A stretch of DNA of 64,000 nt from contig NC_088779.1 of the NCBI RefSeq assembly GCF_954871325.1, positions 16,246,846 to 16,310,845 of the forward strand, in the 5' to 3' direction. Every line of letters begins with the position of its first letter. Positions within the stretch are counted from its first letter, which is position 1. The notes beneath the pieces are model-generated. The model made no database searches and was not told where the DNA came from. It worked only from the letters and a program-made list of their open reading frames with translations. Source of the DNA: Gordionus sp. m RMFG-2023 (Eukaryota; Nematomorpha; Gordioida; Chordodea; Parachordodidae). The position numbers and the translations under genes were made by a program. Of the stretch, positions 25,501-37,500 are shown piece by piece.

Positions 25501-28500
25501 CAACTTAGAATGATGGTTTGTTTGGCGTTTGTGCCACCCTTAAATGTAGTTGAAACATTTGAATTACTAATAAACTCCGAATTTTATTCTAATAATCAAT
25601 TGTTACTTTAGCCTCTAATTGAAACTTTTGAAAAAGCTTATATTGGTAAAACGTTTGGAAGAGGCAGACTACCTGCTTTGTTTAATATTGAACTCTGGAA
25701 TTGTTACCAATCAACACTGAACGGGGAAGCGAAAACCAACAACGCAGTTGAAGGGTGGCATAGATGCTTCAGTTCCCTCCTAACAAGTTACCATCCAAAC
25801 ATGTGGAAATTTATATCAAGTTATCTATATATCTAATATTTTAAAATGATTTAAAAAGTATAAAGATTTACTAATAAACTATATAATTTTTCCTAGGCTT
25901 AAAAAAACAACAAGGGTTGACAGAGTTAAAAATTGCTCAATATAATTCTGGTGAAACACCCTCTACCCCGAGAAAAAAATATCGAAATCTACATGCGAGA
26001 ATAGTAACAATTGTTTCTGACTTCGAAAATCGATCAAGATTAGATTATCTTAAAGGAATCGCTATTAATATAACATTGAATGTTTAATTTTTTAAATTCT
26101 TATTTACAATAATAAAAATTTTGTTTGTTTTTATATAATAGTCTCAAAATTTTTATATTTTCATTATTTTTTTGTGACAAAAATATAGGATACTTTGGTA
26201 TAAAATTTAGCTGGTTACATAAGACTCATTCATCAAGATATAGATTTTATGAGGGTATTTACAAATTCTTTTATATGTGTGTGACACATTCTTTATCTAC
26301 CACATCAATCCCAGGATTAATATTTCAAAAATAACTACCTTTCGTCATGCATTATAAAATTATTTTAAAATTCATATTCCTAGCCCTTGAGTCATATAGT
26401 TGTCTCCCCTTACAAATATGATCATTTTTGATGAGCAACATTATTAGAAAAGTACTATTAAAATAATACTCAAGTATTACACTAAAGGGCAAAGTTTAAA
26501 ACGAGGATTACATTTTCCTTTTATTTATTAAAGCATAAAAATTTATATCGGAGTGTTTTTGTCAGATTTTTTTCCCATGGTTATTTTTAACCAGTCTTTG
26601 TTCAAATCAGTGATTCTTTTAAAAATTTACACTTCAGTTATATATTTAACAAACAAACCTATTGGTTTAGACGATATGTTATGACAATGCTCTACTTTTT
26701 CCTTCACATATTCAATAAAAAAAAATTATTTTTTAAATAAATGATATCAACCCTCTCAAAACTTAACCTCCTGCCAAATATAAATAATTTTTAAAAAAAA
26801 TACCTTTCATCCCTTTCCAATTTTTCAAATAATGATAATTATTTCATAACTAACTATCCCCCCTCTAATTTCAATGATGCTCCTCTAATGAGTTCGCAGT
26901 TCAAGTTACGATATTGACCTTGCTATAAAAATTTGGAAAAAAATTGGTTGTATTAATTTTGTTATATAGCTTTAAAATTCCTTAAGGTTATTAATTATTT
27001 AAATATTGGAATTTGGTTAAATTTTTTAATATACTATATTCTCATTTAATTTGATAACAATGTAAATGAGCTTGGGTGGCTTCATGTCATGTCATGAATA
27101 ATAAAATTAAAATACATCATTTTTTTGGTTATATTTTTTAAAAATTATTTTTTAAATTTTTTTTATTAATAGCTCAACCTATTCGCGGCTTGATGAAAAT
27201 AATTAGCTATCCTAATTGATTTTACCATAACCAATCCATCTCATTTTGATATAACATTTTCCAAAGTTGCCGCAAGTTATGTCATCTGTCGGAAAAGTTT
27301 CCAAGCTTAATTTTCTTTTGTATAAAATATCGAGTTATCCTTTTATCTTTATCCTCATATTTTGAAATAAGGAAAAAAGTTGATTTTATAAATAATGATA
27401 ATTTCATTTAATTTTTTTATTATAATTGCTTTCTTTAGATTCTTTGTTCAATCTAAATTTGATAATTTTTGAAATTCTAATAACTTTTGGTTCATACTCA
27501 GGGTTGCCAGGTCAAAATTTTCAAATTGAGGGAGATGTGGGAGAAACATGAAAATTGCAAAAAATATAATAATTGCTAAAAAAAAAATTTTGCGGGCGGC
27601 CTTCGGCTGGGATTTTGAATTGATTTAATTATCCGCCTATTATTTTTTATAATTAGTTATATAAATACAAAGTCGGTAACTATTTTTCAAAATACAATAA
27701 AATATTGATTTATTAAATTATATTAATTTATATAAAAAACCAACGATCTTTTTTAAATATAAAAAACGATTTTAATTTTACAATTAAAAATATATTTTAA
27801 GCGAATGTCCCTCAAAACGACCGCAATTGGAAATCTACCGTGTGTGTGTATAACATTATAGGGATAGGCGCTTAATTATCAAGTATCACGTTTAAATACA
27901 TAATAAGGTACTCCAAAATAAGATATAATACAGATGCAACTACAGTTGCGGCAATTGTACTTATCTTGTAGTACAACATTCACAGAGATACTTATCATCA
28001 CAATGTTGGTAGAATCTTTTTTCCATAATATTTAACGACTCTAATATAAATGAAAATTATACTTGTAGAACAAATGAGCAAGGCTATCATTAATGTTTTA
28101 AGACCTAAATCCAGGAGGTCAATTTTTGACGATTTGAAAGATGGGCATATATATGCAATTCTAACAGATGCATCTAAAGGGATTTCCCTTGATCTTCCGC
28201 TATTTCAACAAAAGTAAGGTCATTTCAATAAAACTATTAAATTTTTTCCCCTCAAATAGTGAAAAATCCAAAGACATAGCTAACCATATAATATCAGATT
28301 CGAGATGATCAATAAATTGCATGTCAGCTTTCTGATCTGATAATGCCTCAGTGAATTTGGAAAAAACAGAGTGTATTTACAGAAGCGAGTCTACACAATG
28401 TTGGTTGCGATATGTTCCTAATATCGGCCATAGATAGAATTTTAAAATTTTATAAACCTTTAAAAAATATTTCTTATAATGAATGGCAGAGGTATATTTA

Positions 28501-31500
28501 GGAATGATTTCACATGTAGAATGTGCAGTTGCAATCGGAAGAATCTTAACAAAGATTCACAAAATTATGCTGCAGATGTGTCCATCTTTACAGTTAAAAA
28601 TTGACAATAAATTTTATGGCGCCCTTGCTAAAACTTAATTATATTTTATTTGAGATTTAAATAATAGAACTAAAAGTTTATCGTCGTTATTGAGATTATA
28701 ATATTCCTGGCATGACATATTATACATTATTTAACCATTAGCTCGTTCTCTAATGTTGTTAAATCCGATTTCTCTCCTTTTTTCCAGGCAGTCCTCTTCA
28801 GGCTAAAAATGCGCTCGGATGAGTAGAATGAGGTAAGGAGAAGTTTTGGCGAATCATAAAAAATAGAGAGAATTAAAATCTTTTCAAATAAGACATCAAT
28901 GTCTTTCGGTATTTTTAATATATTTATTAAATTACAAAAACCTTAATTGATGGTTTCTGTTCCAAGGTCATAATATTTATACAATTGTAAATAGAGTTAT
29001 TAAAATCAAATTTTGATTGTAAATATTCTAAAATTGTCTGAATAAAAATATCTGCATTATTTAAATATGTATTAATTAGAGTATTATTTGAACATTTTAA
29101 TATAATATTTTTAGCAATAGCGCCATAAAATTTATTTTCAATTTTTAAATATAGAGATGAATAGAGCTGTAGCATAATTTTGTGAATCATTTTTAATAAA
29201 GAATATTCTGATTGCAACTGAATATTAACTGCATGCAGTAGATTTCCTACATGTGAAAAGAATCCCAAATATACTTCTGCCATTTCATATTAGGAAAATT
29301 TTTTCAAATTTTAGGACAGCCTTTAAAATCTTTATTTAAGAAGTATTTTTTTAAGGGTTTGTAAAATTTTAAAATTCTATCAATGGCAGGTATTAATGAC
29401 AACCACCTGATAGGTATATATCGCAACAACTCACACCATTCCAAGTCAGACCACTTCACCAACTCTTTTAATTTATTAACTCTTTTAGTTGAACTAAATT
29501 CGTTAAAATATTTCATCACAATTATTTCGACATCCACAGACAGTACATTCATTGCCTTCTTGCAAGAACTATGTAGTATATATGGCATATACAGCCAATT
29601 GGTAATAATTCATTTGTGCTGCCTCAATTCGGTAACTTTAGTTTTGGCCAAAATTTACAGAGGCATTATCAGCGCAGAAAGTTGGCATGCAAATCATTGA
29701 TAACCTTGAATCAGCTATATTTACCCTTATGTGGCTAGCATCGTTGGATTTTTCACTATTTGAGGACTTTTTTTTAACAGTTTTAATGTAATGTTCTTAT
29801 TCTTGTTGAAATTGCAAAGGATAGAGGGAAATGTTTTAATATTTCCATTATTAGATACATTTGTTAGAATTGCATATGGATGCCATTCTTTCAAATCGTC
29901 TAGAATTGACCTCTAGGATTCAGGTACCAAAACATTGTGATAGCCTTGCTCATTTTTATTGCCACAAGTAAGGTTTGCACTTATATTGGAGTCGTTAAAT
30001 ATCATGAGAAAAAGATTCTACCCACATTGTAATGATATATATAGAGCTCTGTGAATGTTGAACTACATAATAGATGAATACGATTTCCGCAAATATAGTT
30101 TCATTTTGAGAATATTTTTGTATTGCAATCGATGTTGATATACTCCCCTGTACTGACTAATATTAATGAAATAATGTTGATTTATTATTGGATAAAAATA
30201 AAACAGGATAGAAAGAAATTTACAAACTAGACATGTTTTTCGAATAAATATTTAAAATTTAATTTAAAAATATAAAAATAATCAATTAATGTCTCAAAAT
30301 TATTATTTACATATTAAAAAAGTTTAAAATACTTTTTTTTAAAAATCGCGGGAGAAATTAAATTGCGGTAGATTTTTCGGGAGATTTCCAATTGCCGTCG
30401 TTTTGCGGGAGAGAGATATTTGCGTGTAAACTAAAAAATTGCGGGAGTCCCGCTGATGGGGAGAGACATGGCAACCTTGTTCTTACTTAAAGGTTGCTAC
30501 TGTCTATTTCTCTTATTAAAATTAGTTTTTGTTTATTGACTAGAAAAACTGATTGATGTAATAGTAAGTACTAATCTGGCATTTCTATGGTATGAGCTCA
30601 CCCAAAAATATTTGTTTTTTTCGCATGTTGCCAATCGTGGCAATTTTATCTTATTTTGTCGAAAAACTATCTAATGAATTGAAGAATCAATGTAATAAAT
30701 TTCAATTATTGATTTAAGTTCCAGATTAAATGCTTCCAGAAATTTGGTTGGTTTTACGCTTTAATGGGAGATATAGATTTTATTTCTCTTATAGTACGAT
30801 TACCTTTTTGTGTGTGAAAAAAATGACTGAAGAATTAATAAATATTAGCGCAAACCAGCTATTTTCCATTCTATCAATAATGCCAAATTAGGCAATTTTT
30901 CTTATTTTGCTAATAAACTTTTTCTTTATACTGTCTCTTAAACGAATTAAATTATAATTAATACAGATCATCGATAAAATTTTCTGAATAAATTATTTCC
31001 GTCGCTTAAATCATAGATTTGCCAAAATTTTGTTACTAATAGTTTTACGAGCTACTATACTCGTTTAAATACTCAATTGGTACAAATAAAGCAAGAAATA
31101 ATGATATAATTTACAATTAGTTCGTAGAACTATTCAGCCGCCAAATTTAACGGCGCTGATATTAAAATATATAAATCTTGTTTATTCCTCTGTGATACAC
31201 AAGTTGAAGCATATAAAGAAGTTACTCAGAATTATCAAACTATTATGGTAATTATAGATATAAATAGCTTAAACCTTTGATTTTGAATGATACGATCAAG
31301 TTAGAATATTTAGAAAGAATTAAATAAAAATGTAAATATAAGCCTAAAAAATATCTAAAAATTTATTTTTAATTCTACATTCAAATGCTGGCTCAGAAAT
31401 GAGTTTAATGAATATGATTAGGCGAAAAAATTTTTCTTCGGTCTCATTTGATTTATTAGAGGCCGAATTAATGGTAAAGCAGAATTTTGACATGAATTGC

Positions 31501-34500
31501 GAAGAGTTAAAATTTATTTCATATATAATAAACTTTTAAATAAAATAAATTCCTTCCGATAAATATGTAGATTTGGATCTAATTTTTATATATTTTGACT
31601 TTATATTCAAATTCAAATTTAAATTTGTAAATTATAATTTGAAAAAAATTATTCACTAATATTTATATATAAAAGGATTGCAGTTGTGGCGCTTTCCCGC
31701 TTTTTATCCTTTAGTCATTAAAAATCCCACATCACTCTTAGAATATGGGAGGTATGGCCGTGCCTAAAAATTTTTGCAATTTACAAAATGAATGAGAAAA
31801 TTGAATAATACACCTATTTAATATAATTAAAATATAGCCACTTTTTATAATTATTTTTTATTATCCTTCATTTATATATTCCTATCAAAATTTAGAAAAT
31901 GTTTTTAACAACCCCCCCCCCCCACCCTTCTCGTGGTAAAATATGTAAAAGTAAATAAATAAACACTTAACCCATTTTGCCCTGATTTCCCGATATTGGA
32001 ATATCTTTATTTTCTTGATTTGGAACATTTTATATTTATTTTCAAAAAATCCTGATTTTTTTAATTCCATTTTATTAGAAAAAATGAGTAAAAGTGCTTA
32101 CAAATTGAGTAGAAGCGTTTAGCGATGTTTTCACAAATACGCTATGATTTAAATTGAACTGGTATTATTTTTAAAAATGATGAAAACTATTTTACGTTTT
32201 TTAATTTTTTTTTATATTGTTTAGTTTGACTTGTGAAATCAGCAAAAATAAAAAATTAAAATAATTGAAGATCTAATGATTTATTTCCATAATTTATTCT
32301 TCATAAATATTACAAATTTATGTAATATAGAATATTTTGAATTTTTTTTTTGATTAATCATAACTTTGCAGTTATTTCTATTTATTAAAATGCGAATAGA
32401 AAAAAAAGGAAAGGTCATATAATTCAAATGAATTAGTTACTATTATATCAAAGTTATATCGATGTGCATTATCTCAAAATTGTAATTAGGAGGCATTAAT
32501 TATCAGTAAAATTTTCTATAATTAAAATAATCTGAGAAAATCAATAAAAAATTCTTAGCTTTCAGTATATTTTTTTTATCTAGATTAGAAATAAAGTATT
32601 ACTTTAAATGACATAAAGCACACTTTTAAATTTTATGTTGGGGGGGGGGAGGGTTAACTTATTCTGCTAAAAACTTAACCCAAAATGTCCGCTCCATACT
32701 TACAACCATGAGTGAGTGAGACCAGGAAGACTAATATATTTTCTATCACATCAGATAGAGGTTACATGCTTATTAAATAAACAATACGTAATAAAATATT
32801 CTTAAAACATTAGCGTTTATGATTTAAGAAACTTCGGTTGGTAAATTGATATTGAATATATCGATTTCACTTAAAATGAATTCACAATTTTCGCGGTCAT
32901 GCGCTCGTTATAATAATTTCGCGCAAATACATTTGGGGTAGAAAATTCGCTATATATGGTTCGCGATTAAAGTTTCGCTATAACGAGTTCGCGATCAAAG
33001 TTTCGCTAAAATGTATTCGCTCTAAAGTATTCGCGGTTTAGGTTTCGCGGAAATAAATTCGCGATAATGAGTTCGCGATCAAAGTTTCGCCAAAATGTAT
33101 TCGCTATAAAGTATTCGCGGTTACGGTTTCGCGGAAATAAATTCGCTATAACGAGTTCGCGATCAAAGTTTCGCTATAATGTATTCGCTATAAAGTATTA
33201 GCGGAATTGGTTTCGCGATATTGCCTTCGCTATAATATTCTTTCGCGATAAACGACATTCGCGATAAAAGTTTCGCGAAAAAGTGTCTCGCGATAAAAGT
33301 TTCGCTGAATTGACCTGATACGATTACTAACACCCAAATTCGTCATCCGGAATACCTAAGGGAGCAAGATTCAAGTTGCAAGACACCTGTCTAAAACCAC
33401 TGTATAGATTCGAGTGGTTCAAACTGTAATAGAAACAATTAGCCTCAAAGGCAATTAAATATATGATGAATTTTAAATATATATATTATTAATTGTGTAA
33501 GACGATTAATTGTTTGTTTTGTAAAAGATATATTATATACGGCGGTACAAAATATAAAAAATAGTTAAAATTATAATAAAATTTGGTATCTCTATAATGG
33601 CGCAGTTTCAAATGGAGAAATATAATATAAAGGAGTGCAATATGGAAGTTTATTTATCAAAGATGGAATTCATATTTAAAATCGCAAAAATAGAAGATAA
33701 AAAATCATTTTTATTAGCGAATATTGGATTAGAGGTTTATTCTAAATTATTTAATTTGTGTTTGCCAAAGATATTAGAGGAAATATCATATGATGACATA
33801 ATTAAACTTTTAAAAAATTATTATATGAAGAAGACTAATTTCATGTTAGAAAGATATTATTTTTTTAAAATGGAACAAGAAAAAGATGAAACCATCGTAG
33901 AGTATATTAATAAATTAAAGATAAAGGCAAAGACGTGTGAATTTAAAGATATGTATAATACAGTATTGCGGGACAAATTAGTGTCAGGAATTAATAATGG
34001 AAAAATATTAATGAAATTAATTAACACGCAGGACTTGACATGGAAAAGTGCAAAACAAATCGCGACCGCAATGGAGACTACAGAAATGATGTCGTATGAA
34101 AAATTATCTGCAGGGAAGGAGATAAATAAAATCTCAAAAACAGTAACAAGGGAGCAGTATGACAAGTACAAACCAGTATCAAAAATTATTTGCTATTGTT
34201 GTGGATTAGGAGATCACATAAAACCTAAGTGCCCTAATTTGAATGCCATCTGCCATAATTGTGGGATAAAAGGACATTTACAAAAAGTATGCAGAAGGAA
34301 TCGTGGGAAGAAAGAATATATTCGAACGATATATGTTCCAGAAAATGAGCGAGAAAGTTTTGAGGATTGGGAATTTCCAGAGGAATCTCGAGAAAAATTT
34401 GAAGTGAAATTATTGATAGATAAAATTTATTTTTTAATTGACACAGATCGGCAGTCTCCATTTTGAATATAGAAGACGTTTACCGTTTAAAAATACCAAT

Positions 34501-37500
34501 AACAAAAACGGATATTATTTTAAAATCTTATAATAATGTAATGATCAATATTAAAGGTAAATGTATTACCCGTTAATTATATGAATAAAGTTATATATCA
34601 TGAATTTATTATTGTAAACAATGGGATTAATTTGATAGGTAGTGAACAAATTAAAATTAATAAAAATAAATCAATGTAATATAGTTAATGAGGTTTGGGA
34701 GGATAATATTGTACGTAAATTTTCCTTATTATTTACTAAAAAATTAGGTTTACTAAGAGGGTTTAAGGCCAGTTTAGCGGTAAAATTCAACCCTCAGTTT
34801 CAATGTATGAAAAGTAGACCGATACCATTTGAGTGGAAGGCAAAACTCGATACGGAATTACAACGACTGGAATCCATGGGAGTTTTAGAAAGACTAAAAT
34901 ACTCGAATATCACTTCTCCGATTGTGCCCGTATTGAAGAAAGATGGATCTTTACGAATTTGCGGTGATTTCAGACAAACGGTTAATGCAAATATTTTGAT
35001 AGATAAATATCCTTTACCCAGAATTAATGAATTATTAGCCACACTAGGTAATGGGTGTAAATATACAGTATTAGATTTATCCGAAGCATATTTTCAAATA
35101 GAGCTAGATGAGGAGGCAAAAAAGCTGTTAGTAATCAACACGCCTAGTGGATTGTATCGACACGACTTCCGTTTGGGGTAGCCTCAGCGCCAGCGATTTT
35201 TCAACAAGCAATGGATTCATTATTAAAGGGATTACCTGGAGTAGCGGTATATTTGGACGATATAATAATTACGAGGGAAGCATTTGAGAGTCATAAGAAA
35301 AATTTGATAAATGTATTTAAGACGTTAGAAATAAACGGTATGAAATTAAATATAAAAAAATGTGATTTTTTTAAAGAGAAGATTGAATTCTTAGGTCATA
35401 CCGTTATCGAAGAGGGAATTACGACAACAAATAAGAATGTCAATGCAATTTTAGACGCACCGTTACCTAAAAACGTTAAAGAATTACAAGCTTCTATCGG
35501 TAAAATAAATTATTATCAAAAATTTATAAACAATTTTTCGACTATTGCCGCTCCATTATATAAGCTTTTAAGGAAAGATGTGCCGTGGAAATGGACAAAA
35601 TGAAACAATTGTAATTAATAAATTTAAAAAATTAATATCAGAAGCACCAATTTTAACACATTTTAATCCGGAAAAACCGATAATTCTAGCTGCTGATGCG
35701 TCTCAACATGGAATAGGATCAGTTATATCTCATATCATTAACAACGAGGAAAAACCGATTGGATACGCGTCTCGAACATTAAATGCTGCCGAACGAAATT
35801 ACAGTCAGATAGAGCGTGAGGCTTTAGCAATTATATTTGGATTAATTAAATTTAAACAATATTTATTGGCAGACATTTCATTATCATTACTGACCATAAA
35901 CCCCTAATATCGTTACTTAATCCACATAAAAGAATAACAGATATATCATCAAGATTAGTAAGATGGTCATTACTACTAGCAAATTATGATTATGAATTGC
36001 AACTTCAAGGGACAAAAAAAAATAGTAATGCGGATATGCTTTCCCGGTTTCCAATTGACGGTAAACCATCTGCTTGGGAAGAGTTAGATATTAATTTAAT
36101 AGTATCGGATGCTCCACAATTTATTTCAGCGTTAGATATAAAAGCACGCACAAGAAATGACCCGATATTATCAAAGGTTTCACAAGATAATAGAGGAAAA
36201 TCTAAAACCGTTTTTTCAGGGCCGAAATGAACTCACGATGGAGGCAGGGTGTATATTATGGGGATTAAGAACCATAATTCCAAAAAAATTACAAGTAAAT
36301 ATTTTGTCTTTTTTACATATGGGGCATCAGGGTTATACTAAAACAAAATTATTGGCACAAGAGAACGTTTGGTGGCCGAATATTAACGAAGATATCGAAT
36401 TACACGGTAAGAATTGTGAATTATGTCAAACAAATAATCCTGGCAATAAAACGATCATAGGGAAATGGCCCTCCGCAAATAAACCATGGGAAAGAATTCA
36501 TTTAGATTTTGCCGGACCAATTAACGGAGATATATATCTAGTAATAATAGATAGTTTTAGTAAATGGCCTGAAATACAAAAAATGACGACGAATAATTTT
36601 ACTGAAGTAAGAAAATTGTTGTTAAGACTTTTTGCTATTTTCGGTTACCCCAATACGATTGTTACGGATAATGGCCCCCCATTGTTTATTTTGCAAACAA
36701 TTATCAATTAAATGTATATAGTGCCCCATACCACCCTAGAACCAACGAAGAAGCGGAGCGGTTAGTAAAAACTTTTAAAAAAACATAATGATTATAATAA
36801 AATACAAGATTTTTTGTTTAATTATCGAAATACGCCACAAATAACCACAAAACAATCACCAAGTTCAATTATGCTTAAATTTCAACCCATAGGACCTTTA
36901 CAATTAATAAAATCAATTTATCCTCATCCATATATACCTCAGTTACCAGGTTTTTTTAATATAAATGAAAAAATATATGCAAAAGATTTTAAAAAGGATA
37001 ATTGGATACCAGGTATCATCGTTAAAAGAACAGGACCAATGACGTTTTTAGTTGAAACTAAATTAGGGGTATGGAGAAGACATATTAATCAGTTAAAACA
37101 TAGGTTCGACAATTCCGATTTAAAAAAATGGAGAGGAGGGAAGAGAAGAAGAAACGATGCAAACTACACCACAAATGAATGAAAATGAGCCTATACAAAA
37201 CTCAATTACTAAAGACATTGATCCTACACACGAATTGGTGACCAAAGACATTGACCCAATACAAGACTCAATAAACAAAGACACCATCATAAATGATAAG
37301 ATGAAAATCGATAGTAATGAGCAAACGGTGGTAGAGAACGAAAGTACAAGCAGCCGTTATCCAAAACGGCTAAGAAAACAATTTATACCGTTTCAAATCG
37401 AGAGCCCAAAAAAGGAGAGAATAGATGTAATAGAAACAATTAGCCTCAAAGGCAATTAAATATATGATGAATTTTAAATATATATATTATTAATTGTGTA

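Larger units (their letters stand above)
27499..30479. mobile_element. Palindromic hAT transposon with 8-bp target duplication
   Basis: The left end CAGGGTTGCCAGGTC and inverted right end CAAGGTTGCCATGTC are flanked by ttcatact (27491-27498) and ttcttact (30480-30487), an 8-bp duplication with one mismatch. Both halves carry homologous 5' sequence running inward, so it is an inverted duplication of a hAT front half rather than a normal element. The subterminal block CGNAATTGGAAATCTNCCG occurs on both sides (27823 and, inverted, near 30390). It lies inside the MULE and must be younger. Confidence 0.8.
22671..33322 (+). mobile_element. MULE (Mutator-like) transposon with minisatellite-array inverted ends
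   Basis: The termini GGTTCCATGTCAATTCAGCG and (inverted) CGTATCAGGTCAATTCAGCG lead directly into inverted arrays of a 14-bp GCGAA repeat. The flanks carry a 9-bp duplication with one mismatch, atcactaac (22662-22670) and attactaac (33323-33331), the length typical of MULEs. A FLYWCH/MULE transposase gene lies inside at 24494-26087 on the plus strand. The 10652-bp interior also holds a later hAT (27499-30479) and a hAT-A fragment. It inserted into a LINE within the PPEF intron. Confidence 0.75.

Noticed and set aside
22688-33305. CRISPR-like regular arrays
   Set aside because: The period is only 14 bp with no unique 30-bp spacers, the setting is eukaryotic with introns and transposons, and there are no cas genes.
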